The notes beneath the pieces were generated by a model. The model searched no databases and was not told where the DNA came from. It was given only the letters and a program-made list of their open reading frames with translations. From contig NZ_JAJVDH010000003.1 of NCBI RefSeq assembly GCF_022758145.1, positions 248,001 through 312,000 of the forward strand: a stretch of 64,000 nt of DNA, in the 5' to 3' direction. The position numbers and the translations under genes were made by a program. Numbering within the stretch: the first letter of the stretch is position 1; every line of letters begins with the position of its first letter. This stretch comes from Pontibacter vulgaris (GTDB lineage Bacteria > Bacteroidota > Bacteroidia > Cytophagales > Hymenobacteraceae). Positions 8,991 through 16,825 of the stretch are shown here, in pieces.

Positions 8991-9578
8991 ATGGATACTT
9001 TATTTACACAGATCAGTGATGTAATCAGGCATCGCCGCACCACCAAACCACCTAAGATGAACGGGCAGCGCGTACCAGATGAGCAAATAGGGCAACTACT
9101 TGAACTGGCGGATTGGGCACCTACTCACGGACATACAGAACCATGGCGCTTTAAAGTATATGCCGGAGATAAAGTAAAAGATTTCTGCCTTTCCCATGCC
9201 GAGCTTTATAAACACCAAACCGATCCTGAGAAGTATACCGAGGAAAAGTATGAAAAGCTCCTGCACATGGGTGACCTGGCTTCGCATATAATTGTGGCCT
9301 ATATGCACCGTGGTAACTTGCCTAAAATTCCGGCACTGGAAGAAATTGCTGCAACAGCATGTGCCATCCAAAATATACTTCTGGGCGCATCTGCTCTGGG
9401 TATTGCCAGTTACTGGGGCTCCGGCGGCATGGCTTACCATCCTGCTATGAAAGAAATGCTGCAGCTTCGCGAAGAAGATGTTGTGTTAGGTATTTTATAC
9501 TTTGGATATTCTGATAATCCGGCTCCTGCAGGTAAAAGAGTAATTCCGCTAAAGGAAAAAGTGGAGTGGGTGAGCTGA
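8991..9578 (+). CDS. Nitroreductase-family FMN oxidoreductase
   Basis: 195 residues, a typical length. The N-terminal RHRRTTKPP is the flavin-phosphate-binding R-x-S-x-R region of the NfsA/FrxA superfamily, followed by LLELADWAPTHGHTEPWRF, where the family has A-x-x-A-P-s-x-x-n-x-q-P-W-x-F. The later YWGSGG and LGILYFGY are also family hallmarks, and it is closest in style to YdjA-type short nitroreductases. Such enzymes form dimers, bind FMN and reduce nitro or quinone compounds with NAD(P)H. The physiological substrate is unknown. Confidence 0.88.
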   Translation: MDTLFTQISDVIRHRRTTKPPKMNGQRVPDEQIGQLLELADWAPTHGHTEPWRFKVYAGDKVKDFCLSHAELYKHQTDPEKYTEEKYEKLLHMGDLASHIIVAYMHRGNLPKIPALEEIAATACAIQNILLGASALGIASYWGSGGMAYHPAMKEMLQLREEDVVLGILYFGYSDNPAPAGKRVIPLKEKVEWVS

Positions 9579-10337
9579 TTATTCTCCTGCTACTCTCGAA
9601 ACAAGTCCAGGATCTTCGACTTCAAAGGAAGAACTATGCGCTATTACCACTTTTTCTATCATCCCAAGCGCTTTCCGAGGGATCTTAATCAGCCAAAGTA
9701 TAAGCCCACCCCTGCGCCCCTCCGAGGAGGGGAATTCCGATGATGATGTTTTGAAAGTATAGTTTCATAGTTATAGTCCAACCACCCCTAGTCCCTCCTT
9801 GTTTAAGGCGGGGAGTTTTTACAGCCTATTCTAGAATTGTAAGTATAGTTTCATTTGTACTTCATTTACACCCCTATTGTGCTGTGCTCGCAAGCTTCGA
9901 ACTCGCTTTCTCACTTGTCCTCAAGGGGATAGTCTGCTTTTGTTATACTTGCAGCTATAGCTCTATAGAAACAGTACTCGCGCGGACAGGTCACGACCTG
10001 TCCCTACATTTATACTTGGTTTCCAGTTGTATAGTCGCTAACGAAGCAGTATCCAATCCAGTCCTAAGGTTAAGCGCCTTGTGAGATTCCGGTGCCGCAG
10101 CATTTCGAGGTACGAGAAAAGGAAGGGAACACAGCGCGATGCCTTTATCGAGGGCCCCTACCCCCAGGACGAGGCCTCCCGGCCTGGAGGGCACCAACGC
10201 AAACTATAAAACGATAGGTAAGTAAAGCTCCCAGGATAACAAGTAACTATGAAAGTATAGCTTAGTCCAGGCAAGTATAAACCTCAACTATAGAACATAT
10301 AAGATTTCTTGGCTCTCGCTCAAAATGACACAAGTAT
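9579..10337. repeat. Non-coding mosaic of short palindromes and AAGTATA-bearing spacers
   Basis: About 760 bases without a credible gene. It contains CCCCTCC-GA-GGAGGGG (9717-9732), GGACAGGTC-AC-GACCTGTCC (9984-10003) and CCTCC-6-GGAGG (around 10178-10193). At least six copies of AAGTATA or its complement are interspersed, several followed by GTTTC or ACC. A stretch at 9696-9735 resembles one at 47,861-47,900. The short open frames at 9884-10084 and 9991-10197 have no coding character. It looks like accumulated intergenic repeat units rather than one decayed gene. Confidence 0.5.
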
Positions 10338-10375
10338 AAAATAAAAAGCCGCTGACATATATGCACAGCGGCTTT
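10338..10375 (-). terminator. dnaB terminator
   Basis: AAAGCCGCTG at 10345-10354 pairs with CAGCGGCTTT at 10366-10375. On the minus strand it is followed by TTATTTTATAC. It lies 32 bases past the dnaB stop codon. Confidence 0.8.
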
Positions 10376-10406
10376 CCCAACCTTGGCTAAAGTTGAAATT
10401 TATACT

Positions 10407-11984
10407 TTAAAACGGTGGCTCTTCATCGAAATTAGAAGTCGGGAAACCTCCGCCACCTTTGCTGCCATCATTCATGCGGCTACCCAAACGTATAGCACCT
10501 GGTGTTTCGGCATCAAAGGTACTGTTAGGCAAAGCATTAAAAGAGTTCATGCTATCGCCACCAAAATCATTATCAAGATTGGTAAACTTGGTATACTTAC
10601 CGATGAACTTCAACTGCACATTTTCTAGAGAACCGTTACGGTGCTTGGCAATGATAACCTCACCTACTCCGGCTGTAGGGTTACCCATTTCATCTTCGGT
10701 AATACCGTAATATTCCGGACGGTACAGGAAAAGCACCATGTCGGCATCCTGCTCAATAGATCCCGATTCACGAAGGTCGGAAAGCTGCGGTCTTTTATCG
10801 CCACCACGGGTTTCCACGGCACGGCTCAGCTGCGAAAGGGCAATTACCGGCACACTTAATTCTTTTGCCAGCATTTTCAGGGCTCGCGAAATAGAGGCAA
10901 TTTCCTGTTCACGGTTACCGCTGCTTTTACCATCTGCGTTACCGCTCATCAGCTGCAGGTAGTCAATAATGATCATCTGAATATCAAACTGCGCTTTCAG
11001 ACGACGGCATTTGGTGCGCAACTCACGAATCGAAAGACCCGGCGTATCATCAATAAAGATCGGGGCTTCTGTAAGCTTAGAAATTTTATGGTTAAGCTGC
11101 GCCCACTCGTATTCTTCCAGGCTTCCTTTTTTGATCTTTTCAGAATCAAGTTCGGCTTCGGAAGAAATAAGACGGTTAACCAGCTGCAGCGACGACATCT
11201 CGAGTGAGAAAATCGCAACACCTTTTCTGAAATCTACCGCAGCATTGCGCAGGCAGGATAACACGAAGGCCGTTTTACCCATCGCAGGGCGGGCAGCAAG
11301 TATAATTAAGTCAGATTGTTGCCAGCCGGAAGTTACGCGGTCCAGGGCAACCATGCCGCTTGGTACGCCTGTTAAACCATCGGTCTGCTTGCGTTTTTCT
11401 TCAAGTTCCTTCAATGCCTGGTGCATTAAAGAACGCATATCGTCGAAGTTTTTGCGGATGTTGGATTCCGATACTTCGTAAAGTTTTGCCTCTGTTTTAT
11501 CCAGCAGTTCGAAAACGTCCGTAGTATCTTCAAAAGCACTGGAAAGTACTTCGGATGAAATCGAGATCAGGTCGCGCTTAATGGAGTTTTCCGTGATGAT
11601 ACGGGCGTGATACTCAATGTTGGCGGCCGAGTTAACGCGCATGGTAAGCTGCGTTACATAATAGGCGCCACCAGCCAGCTCGAGCTCGCCGCTAGAGCGA
11701 AGTTCCTGCGTTACCGTCAGGATATCAATTGGCTCCGACTTATCGAACAGGGCAAGTATAGCTTTAAAAATTCGCTGGTGAGCTTCTTTGTAAAAGCTTT
11801 GCGGGCGCAAAATATCAATTACAGTTGTCAAAGCATCTTTTTCCAGCATCAGAGCGCCTAAAACGGCCTCTTCCAAATCTAGTGCTTGCGGGGGCTTTTT
11901 ACCCAATTCCGACACAGCTGGCGCTTTTTTGTTCCAGTTGTTCCGGTTGGCCGTTGGCCGCACGTTCATTTTCATCTCCTCCAT
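10407..11984 (-). CDS. dnaB: Replicative DNA helicase DnaB
   Basis: About 525 residues, a hexameric helicase that unwinds DNA at the replication fork. The N-terminal DnaB domain begins LDLEEAVLGALMLEKDAL. The RecA-like motor has Walker A LAARPAMGKTAF, then FSLEMSS, the Walker B region MIIIDYLQLM and the LSQLSRAVE segment, followed by SDLRESGSIEQDADMV and RNG. The C-terminal tail is Gly/Phe-rich and low-complexity. Met codons at 11984, 11975 and 11969 are all possible starts. A GGAGGAG lies just before the second, but Shine-Dalgarno pairing is unreliable here. It is divergent from mpl. Confidence 0.96.
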   Translation of the reverse strand: MEEMKMNVRPTANRNNWNKKAPAVSELGKKPPQALDLEEAVLGALMLEKDALTTVIDILRPQSFYKEAHQRIFKAILALFDKSEPIDILTVTQELRSSGELELAGGAYYVTQLTMRVNSAANIEYHARIITENSIKRDLISISSEVLSSAFEDTTDVFELLDKTEAKLYEVSESNIRKNFDDMRSLMHQALKELEEKRKQTDGLTGVPSGMVALDRVTSGWQQSDLIILAARPAMGKTAFVLSCLRNAAVDFRKGVAIFSLEMSSLQLVNRLISSEAELDSEKIKKGSLEEYEWAQLNHKISKLTEAPIFIDDTPGLSIRELRTKCRRLKAQFDIQMIIIDYLQLMSGNADGKSSGNREQEIASISRALKMLAKELSVPVIALSQLSRAVETRGGDKRPQLSDLRESGSIEQDADMVLFLYRPEYYGITEDEMGNPTAGVGEVIIAKHRNGSLENVQLKFIGKYTKFTNLDNDFGGDSMNSFNALPNSTFDAETPGAIRLGSRMNDGSKGGGGFPTSNFDEEPPF

Positions 11985-12082
11985 AAGCACAAATTTAAAA
12001 AGTAAGCATCCCAAGTAATCCACAAATTACAGAAGATATCCACATATTAGCGTATAGCTATTTTTATTTAATTAAGTAATTA

Positions 12083-12090
12083 TAATTTTG
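12083..12090 (+). promoter_or_regulatory. Possible mpl promoter -7 element
   Basis: TAATTTTG matches TAnnTTTG exactly, 28 bases before the mpl start codon. No clear TTTG lies at the expected upstream distance, so the call rests on one element. Confidence 0.35.
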
Positions 12091-12117
12091 TCGGTTTGCT
12101 AACAAACTAGCAGGTAT

Positions 12118-13497
12118 ATGGAGAAGAAGGAATTTAAACGCATCCACCTGATTGCGGTTGGAGGAAGTATAATGCACAACCTTGCATTAGCTTTACATGA
12201 TAAAGGTTTGGAAATCAGTGGTTCAGATGATGAAATTTTTGAACCTGCCAAAAGCCGGCTTGCCGCTGCAGGCATCCTGCCAGAACAGGAAGGCTGGTTT
12301 CCGGAGAAAATAACACCCGAAACGGATGCCGTTATACTTGGCATGCACGCCCGCCCGGATAACCCGGAGCTACAGCGTGCCCAGGAACTGAACATCCCGA
12401 TCTATTCTTTCCCGGAATTTATTTACGAGCAGAGCAAAGACAAGCAGCGCATCGTAATTGGTGGCAGCCATGGCAAAACGTCCATCACTTCCATCATCAT
12501 GCACGTGCTCAAGTATACGGGTCGTAAGTTTGATTATGCCGTTGGCGCACAACTCGAAGGTTTTGACCGCATGGTAAAACTGACGGAAGATGCCCCTATC
12601 ATCATAATTGAAGGCGATGAATACCTATCAGACCCGATCAAGCGCATACCAAAGTTTCATTTGTACCACCATCATATCGGCGTTATCAGCGGCATCAGCT
12701 GGGATCATATCAACGTTTTCCCGGACCCTGAAATGTACCGCGAGCAGTTCCGCATTTTCGCTGAAATGACGCCAAAAGCCGGTGTTCTTATCTATGATAA
12801 AGATGATGAGCAGGCACAATTGGTTAGCGTACCCCGCAACCCTGCCGATGTTACCTACATTGGCTATTCGGTGCACGAGCATTCCATTAAGCACGGTAAA
12901 ACTATACTTCATACTAAAAAAGACGGCGATATAGAGATACCGCTTTTCGGCGAACACAACCTGCGCAATATCAACGCGGCCAAAGAGGTTTGTAAAAAGA
13001 TCGGTATTAAGGCGCACGATTTTTACCACGCATTGCGCAGCTTTAAAGGCGCAGCCAAACGCCTGGAAAAATTAGGAGAAAATGCACATACGGTAATTTT
13101 CCGCGATTTTGCTCATGCACCTTCAAAAGTAAGGGCCACTACTGCAGCTGTTAAAAAGCAGTATCCGCAGAGAGAGCTTGTAGCCTGCCTGGAGTTGCAT
13201 ACTTTCAGCAGCCTGAACAAAAACTTTTTGCCACAGTATGCCGGCGCGCTCGATACGGCAGACGAAGCCATTTTATACTTCAACCCGAAAACAATAGAGC
13301 ACAAACGCATGGAAATGCTGACTGAGGCCGAGTTGAAGGATGCTTTCAAAAACCCGCGCCTGCAGGTATACACCGACTCCGAAGCACTGAACAATTACCT
13401 GAAAAGCCGCAGCTGGAGCAATGCCAACCTGCTGCTGATGAGCTCAGGCAACTATAATAACACCAATTTAGAGGAGCTGACAAAGGCGGTTCTATAA
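12118..13497 (+). CDS. mpl: UDP-N-acetylmuramate:L-alanyl-gamma-D-glutamyl-meso-DAP ligase (murein peptide recycling)
   Basis: 459 residues. It is a Mur-ligase-family enzyme that attaches recycled tripeptide directly to UDP-MurNAc in the cytoplasm. The N-terminal Rossmann part starts HLIAVGGSIMHNLALAL, typical of Mpl rather than MurC. The ATP loop is IGGSHGKTSITS and the central domain has EGDEYLSDPIKRIPKF. The ligand-binding C-terminal domain contains FRDFAHAPSKVRAT, where Mur ligases carry D-x-A-H-x-P. The start at 12118 is the first Met and fits the family. The DEDDh exonuclease gene follows by 16 bases and is probably in the same transcript. Confidence 0.92.
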   Translation: MEKKEFKRIHLIAVGGSIMHNLALALHDKGLEISGSDDEIFEPAKSRLAAAGILPEQEGWFPEKITPETDAVILGMHARPDNPELQRAQELNIPIYSFPEFIYEQSKDKQRIVIGGSHGKTSITSIIMHVLKYTGRKFDYAVGAQLEGFDRMVKLTEDAPIIIIEGDEYLSDPIKRIPKFHLYHHHIGVISGISWDHINVFPDPEMYREQFRIFAEMTPKAGVLIYDKDDEQAQLVSVPRNPADVTYIGYSVHEHSIKHGKTILHTKKDGDIEIPLFGEHNLRNINAAKEVCKKIGIKAHDFYHALRSFKGAAKRLEKLGENAHTVIFRDFAHAPSKVRATTAAVKKQYPQRELVACLELHTFSSLNKNFLPQYAGALDTADEAILYFNPKTIEHKRMEMLTEAELKDAFKNPRLQVYTDSEALNNYLKSRSWSNANLLLMSSGNYNNTNLEELTKAVL

Positions 13498-13513
13498 CCC
13501 ACATACTTTCTAT

Positions 13514-14320
13514 ATGAAACTGAACCTGAAGCGTCCTATTGTTTTCTTCGACCTCGAAACCACAGGCACCGACATCTGCAAAGACAGAATTGTAGAGATC
13601 AGCGTGCTTAAAATTAAACCGGATGGTGAAGAGATCCTGAAAACACGTCGTATCAACCCGACTATTCCAATTCCGCTGGAGTCGAGCCTGATACACAAGA
13701 TTTATGACGAGGATGTGCAGGACTGCCCTACTTTTAACCAGATTGCGAAAGATCTGGATCAGTTTCTGAAAGGCTGCGACCTGGGTGGCTATAACCTGGT
13801 GCGTTTTGATATTCCGTTGCTGGCCGAAGAGTTTCTGCGTGTAGGCATCGACTTTGACATTGATAACCGCCATGTAGTAGATGTATGCAGGGTGTTTCAT
13901 ATGATGGAGCAACGTACACTGTCTGCAGCTTACAAATTCTACTGCGATAAATCGCTGGAAAATGCCCACAGCGCTGAAGCCGATACACTGGCAACTTACC
14001 ACATCCTGATGGCGCAACTGGACCGTTATGAAAATACCCCGATAGAAAGTAAAGAAGGTATAGAGGAGTTTCCTGTTCAGAACGACATGGGCCAATTGCA
14101 CAAATTCACGTTCCAGAAAACAGCTGACTTATCGGGCCGTATCGTGTACAACAATGCCGGGCAGGAAGTTTTTAACTTTGGCAAGTATAAAAATGTATCA
14201 GTGGAAGATGTACTGAAAAAAGAGCCGAGTTATTATGACTGGATGATGAAAGGCGAGTTTCCGCTTTACACCAAAAAGATCCTTACACGTATCCGGTTGC
14301 GTAACATGAAAGTTTCTTAA
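13514..14320 (+). CDS. DEDDh 3'-5' exonuclease with C-terminal ExoX-like domain
   Basis: 268 residues. Exo I is FFDLETTGTDICKDRIVEI with the D-x-E pair, Exo II includes GYNLVRFDIPLLAEEF, and Exo III is the HSAEADTLATYH form (H-x-A-x-x-D). These are the metal-binding acids and histidine of the DnaQ superfamily. The C-terminal 65 residues (FGKYKNVSVEDVLKKEPSYYDW and following) match the small domain seen after ExoX-type nucleases. The likely role is DNA repair or proofreading, but the polymerase epsilon subunit cannot be excluded. It sits 16 bases after mpl. Confidence 0.88.
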   Translation: MKLNLKRPIVFFDLETTGTDICKDRIVEISVLKIKPDGEEILKTRRINPTIPIPLESSLIHKIYDEDVQDCPTFNQIAKDLDQFLKGCDLGGYNLVRFDIPLLAEEFLRVGIDFDIDNRHVVDVCRVFHMMEQRTLSAAYKFYCDKSLENAHSAEADTLATYHILMAQLDRYENTPIESKEGIEEFPVQNDMGQLHKFTFQKTADLSGRIVYNNAGQEVFNFGKYKNVSVEDVLKKEPSYYDWMMKGEFPLYTKKILTRIRLRNMKVS

Positions 14321-14327
14321 AATTTAT

Positions 14328-14393
14328 ACTTCATTAAAAAAAATAAGGGCTGCCAGGTATAAACTGGCAGCCCTTATTTTTTTTTAATGAAGT
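14328..14393. terminator. Bidirectional terminator between convergent genes
   Basis: An almost perfect inverted repeat of about 29 bases per arm. The GC core CTGCCAG/CTGGCAG has loop GTATAAA, and the flanks are symmetrical: AAGGG, runs of A, then ACTTCATT, answered by AATGAAGT. Both strands end in a U-run, serving the exonuclease gene and the minus-strand lipoprotein gene. Confidence 0.85.
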
Positions 14394-14395
14394 GC

Positions 14396-15016
14396 TTAAG
14401 GCTTCGGTTTTTCCTGGCCCTGGCGGGTATTGCTAAGCCTTACTCCTTTTAAAAGGGCGTTTTGCTGGCTTACTTTATGCTCGCAGTTGCTGCCCGGCAC
14501 TCGGCTGGAGCATTCGCAACCCACAATTTTATTACCTACAAAGGTAAAATAACAAAAATCGCAACCATGAGAAGCCTGGCATATATGTTTGGAACCCTTG
14601 CTGCTTAAGTATAAACTGTTATCAGAAGCTACATCCAGCTCCAGCGCCATCGATTGGAAAGAACCGTTTCGGATACCAAGTCCTACCAGATAATAAGCCG
14701 GCTTATCGGCTTTGGTTTCCTGTACTTTCCGGATCATTACCTTATCAACTACGGTGCCGTTGCCAAACTCTTTTATAAATGGCTGCATCAGTTCCTGCCT
14801 GGGCACAATATAATCCACACTATCAAAAACCACCTGCGCCAGTAACTGGCCGTCGTATTTTTCAACCGGCATTTCTCCTTCGGCTGCTACCGGGTCTTCA
14901 CTTTCTTCCGGAAAAGACTCACGGCGTGTACAGGCTGCTGCCAGCAGCAGCAGCAATGACAAAACATAGAAAGACAGTTTAGCAGTCCGGCTTTCTACAG
15001 GGTGGTTTCTGATCAT
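14396..15016 (-). CDS. Cys-rich lipoprotein of unknown function
   Basis: 206 residues with a basic N terminus, a hydrophobic segment at about 13-28 and a lipobox LAAAC, so it is predicted to be a lipoprotein. The first 30 mature residues are acidic and disordered. The C-terminal third holds a cysteine cluster (HICQASHGCDFC, then GCECSSRVPGSNCEH) with several His, which could bind a metal or form disulfides. No family is recognised. It starts 18 bases after the stop of the M48 protease gene on the same strand, so they are likely cotranscribed. Confidence 0.72.
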   Translation of the reverse strand: MIRNHPVESRTAKLSFYVLSLLLLLAAACTRRESFPEESEDPVAAEGEMPVEKYDGQLLAQVVFDSVDYIVPRQELMQPFIKEFGNGTVVDKVMIRKVQETKADKPAYYLVGLGIRNGSFQSMALELDVASDNSLYLSSKGSKHICQASHGCDFCYFTFVGNKIVGCECSSRVPGSNCEHKVSQQNALLKGVRLSNTRQGQEKPKP

Positions 15017-15034
15017 GTAGTTTTCGTGAGGTTT

Positions 15035-15829
15035 TTATTTCTTATAGTATTTCATGGCTTCCGGCATAAACCTCTTCAGGTCTGCCTGGCGTGTACCAGC
15101 ACTCGGGTGAGTAGAAAGGAATTCAGGTGGCGCCTGTCCGCCTCCGTTAGCCTCCATACGCTCCCAGAACGGAATAGCTTCCTGCGGGTTGTAACCTGCC
15201 ATTGCCATAAATACAAGGCCTAATTTATCAGCTTCGCTTTCCTGGGTACGGCCATACTTAAGTAAACCTAAAGTTGAGCCAACACCATAAACGGCCATCA
15301 CTAAATTCTGGGCTGTTCCGGGTTGTGCGCCTGCCAAAGCGGCCAGTGTCTGTCCACCAAATTGCTGAGCCAGTTGCTGGCTCATGCGCTCGTTACCGTG
15401 CTTGGCAATAGCGTGGGCAATCTCGTGTCCCATTACGACGGCAAGGCCTGTTTCGTTTTTAGCTACCGGTAATAAACCTGTATAAACAACAGTTTTACCG
15501 CCTGCCATGGCCCAGGCATTAACCTGTTTGTCCTCTATCAGGTTAAACTCCCACTGAAAACCCTGCAACTCGCTTGACAAGTTGTTCTGAGCCATATATT
15601 GCTCCACAGCCCGCTGTATGCGTTGGCCGGCACGTTTAACCATGGCCGTAGCCTGTGCATCTCTCGATAGTTTATGTTCTTTCAGGAATTGGTCGTAGGC
15701 ATCGTAACTTAATTGCTGCATCTGCGCATCCGATACCAGGTTAAGCTGTCTGCGACCTGTGATAGGTACTGTGGTACAGGACACCATCATCACAACAGCT
15801 ATTGAAAATGAAATAATTTTCTTGTACAT
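15035..15829 (-). CDS. M48-family zinc metallopeptidase, lipoprotein
   Basis: 264 residues. The signal ends at a lipobox-like MVSC near residue 18. The catalytic motif is VMGHEIAHAIAKHG (HExxH), with the third zinc ligand Glu in QESEADKLG, the arrangement of the BepA/LoiP/Oma1-like M48 peptidases. There is no membrane helix beyond the leader and no TPR extension, so it is the short form, comparable to E. coli LoiP. The expected location is the periplasmic side of a membrane, in protein quality control. It leads a two-gene unit with the Cys-rich lipoprotein. Confidence 0.9.
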   Translation of the reverse strand: MYKKIISFSIAVVMMVSCTTVPITGRRQLNLVSDAQMQQLSYDAYDQFLKEHKLSRDAQATAMVKRAGQRIQRAVEQYMAQNNLSSELQGFQWEFNLIEDKQVNAWAMAGGKTVVYTGLLPVAKNETGLAVVMGHEIAHAIAKHGNERMSQQLAQQFGGQTLAALAGAQPGTAQNLVMAVYGVGSTLGLLKYGRTQESEADKLGLVFMAMAGYNPQEAIPFWERMEANGGGQAPPEFLSTHPSAGTRQADLKRFMPEAMKYYKK

Positions 15830-15938
15830 GATTTTAAAATTTAATGGCTTTTAAAAATATGATTCAAATTTTGAACCAAAATTTCCAAACCCAAATGTAA
15901 GTATAATTAATATTAGCTTAATTCTATACTTTGGCAGC

Positions 15939-16058
15939 TTACCTAAATATTAAAACCTCAGGATCAACCACTAACAATAGTGCAATTAAGCTAATGAAGT
16001 ATACGCTAGCCGTAATATAAAATGTTATGCCCTGCAGGCCTGCAATATTCGCAGCAAT
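15939..16058 (-). pseudogene. Possible remnant of a membrane protein C terminus
   Basis: On the minus strand an open stretch of 39 codons ends in TAA and has no start. Most of it reads as a single hydrophobic helix with small residues (GLQGITFYITASVYFISL), followed by LLLVVDPEVLIFR. This resembles the last helix of a multi-pass transporter. Upstream the frame is closed by TGA and no matching sequence continues in other frames. Chance is possible in 120 bases. Confidence 0.3.
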
Positions 16059-16178
16059 TCATAGTTTAAGTATAGTAACAGGCAGTTTGTAAACATTCAG
16101 AAGCCTTTACGTATGAAGCTTTTTGCATGCCTGTATTTAATAATGCATAATTTTTATGTACAAAAACGATAGAAAGCC

Positions 16179-16186
16179 TATTTTTG
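16179..16186 (+). promoter_or_regulatory. Possible promoter -7 element for the FAH-family/M23/Bcp unit
   Basis: TATTTTTG fits TAnnTTTG exactly and ends 27 bases before the start codon at 16214. The upstream -33 element is poor (TTTTATG around 16153-16159). Confidence 0.4.
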
Positions 16187-16213
16187 AGAAACAGAATTTC
16201 TAACGCACCCTAA

Positions 16214-16825
16214 ATGAAAATAGTAGCCATCGGCCGCAACTATGCCGACCATATAGCTGAACTTAAAAATGAAGTACCCGAGGAGCCTGTCATATTCTTT
16301 AAACCCGACACTGCCATACTTCGCAACAACGAGCCTTTTTATTACCCGGAATATAGCCAGGACATCCACCACGAGGTTGAGTTGATTTTGCGCATCTGCC
16401 GCGAAGGAAAGAACATCGACCCTAAATTTGCCGGCAAATATTACGATGCCATTGGCTTGGGTATAGACTTTACAGCCCGCGACCTTCAGGCTAAAGCGAA
16501 AGCAAAAGGCCTGCCCTGGACGCTGGCAAAAGGTTTTAACGGATCAGCGCCAGTTTCTGAGTTTCTGCCACTAAGCGAGTTTCCGGATCTGAATAATATC
16601 AATTTCAGGTTAGATGTGAATGGGGTTACAAAGCAGCAAGGCAACTCAGGCATGATGCTGCATAAGTTTGATACGATTATCGCCTACATTTCGCGCTTTA
16701 TAACGCTTAAAACCGGGGATATCATTTTCACGGGTACGCCGGCAGGTGTTGGCCCTGTACAGCTTGGCGATAGATTGGAAGGGTATGTTGAAGCTAAAAA
16801 ACTTTTGGATTTTGAAATTAAATAA
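16214..16825 (+). CDS. Fumarylacetoacetate hydrolase-family protein (FAHD1/YcgM type)
   Basis: 203 residues, the short single-domain form. Motifs in order are IGRNYADHI, PVIFFKPDTAI, the metal-binding HHEVELIL (two Glu), GIDFTARDLQ, LAKGFNGSAP and FTGTPAGVGPV. Relatives act on acylpyruvates or decarboxylate oxaloacetate using Mg. The true fumarylacetoacetase of tyrosine breakdown is about twice as long, so this should not be read as the last step after HppD. Its 3' end overlaps the reading frame of the M23 peptidase gene, indicating a shared transcript. Confidence 0.88.
   Translation: MKIVAIGRNYADHIAELKNEVPEEPVIFFKPDTAILRNNEPFYYPEYSQDIHHEVELILRICREGKNIDPKFAGKYYDAIGLGIDFTARDLQAKAKAKGLPWTLAKGFNGSAPVSEFLPLSEFPDLNNINFRLDVNGVTKQQGNSGMMLHKFDTIIAYISRFITLKTGDIIFTGTPAGVGPVQLGDRLEGYVEAKKLLDFEIK

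Noticed and set aside
9884-10197. 66- and 68-codon open frames in the repeat mosaic
   Set aside because: They lie over palindromes and AAGTATA units, on opposite strands, with no plausible protein character.
13346-14101. 251-codon minus-strand open frame
   Set aside because: It is wholly antisense to the exonuclease gene, whose motifs are clear on the plus strand.
16214-16825. Fumarylacetoacetase of tyrosine degradation, pairing with hppD
   Set aside because: The protein is the short FAHD1/YcgM form (203 residues) in a different operon 10 kb away.
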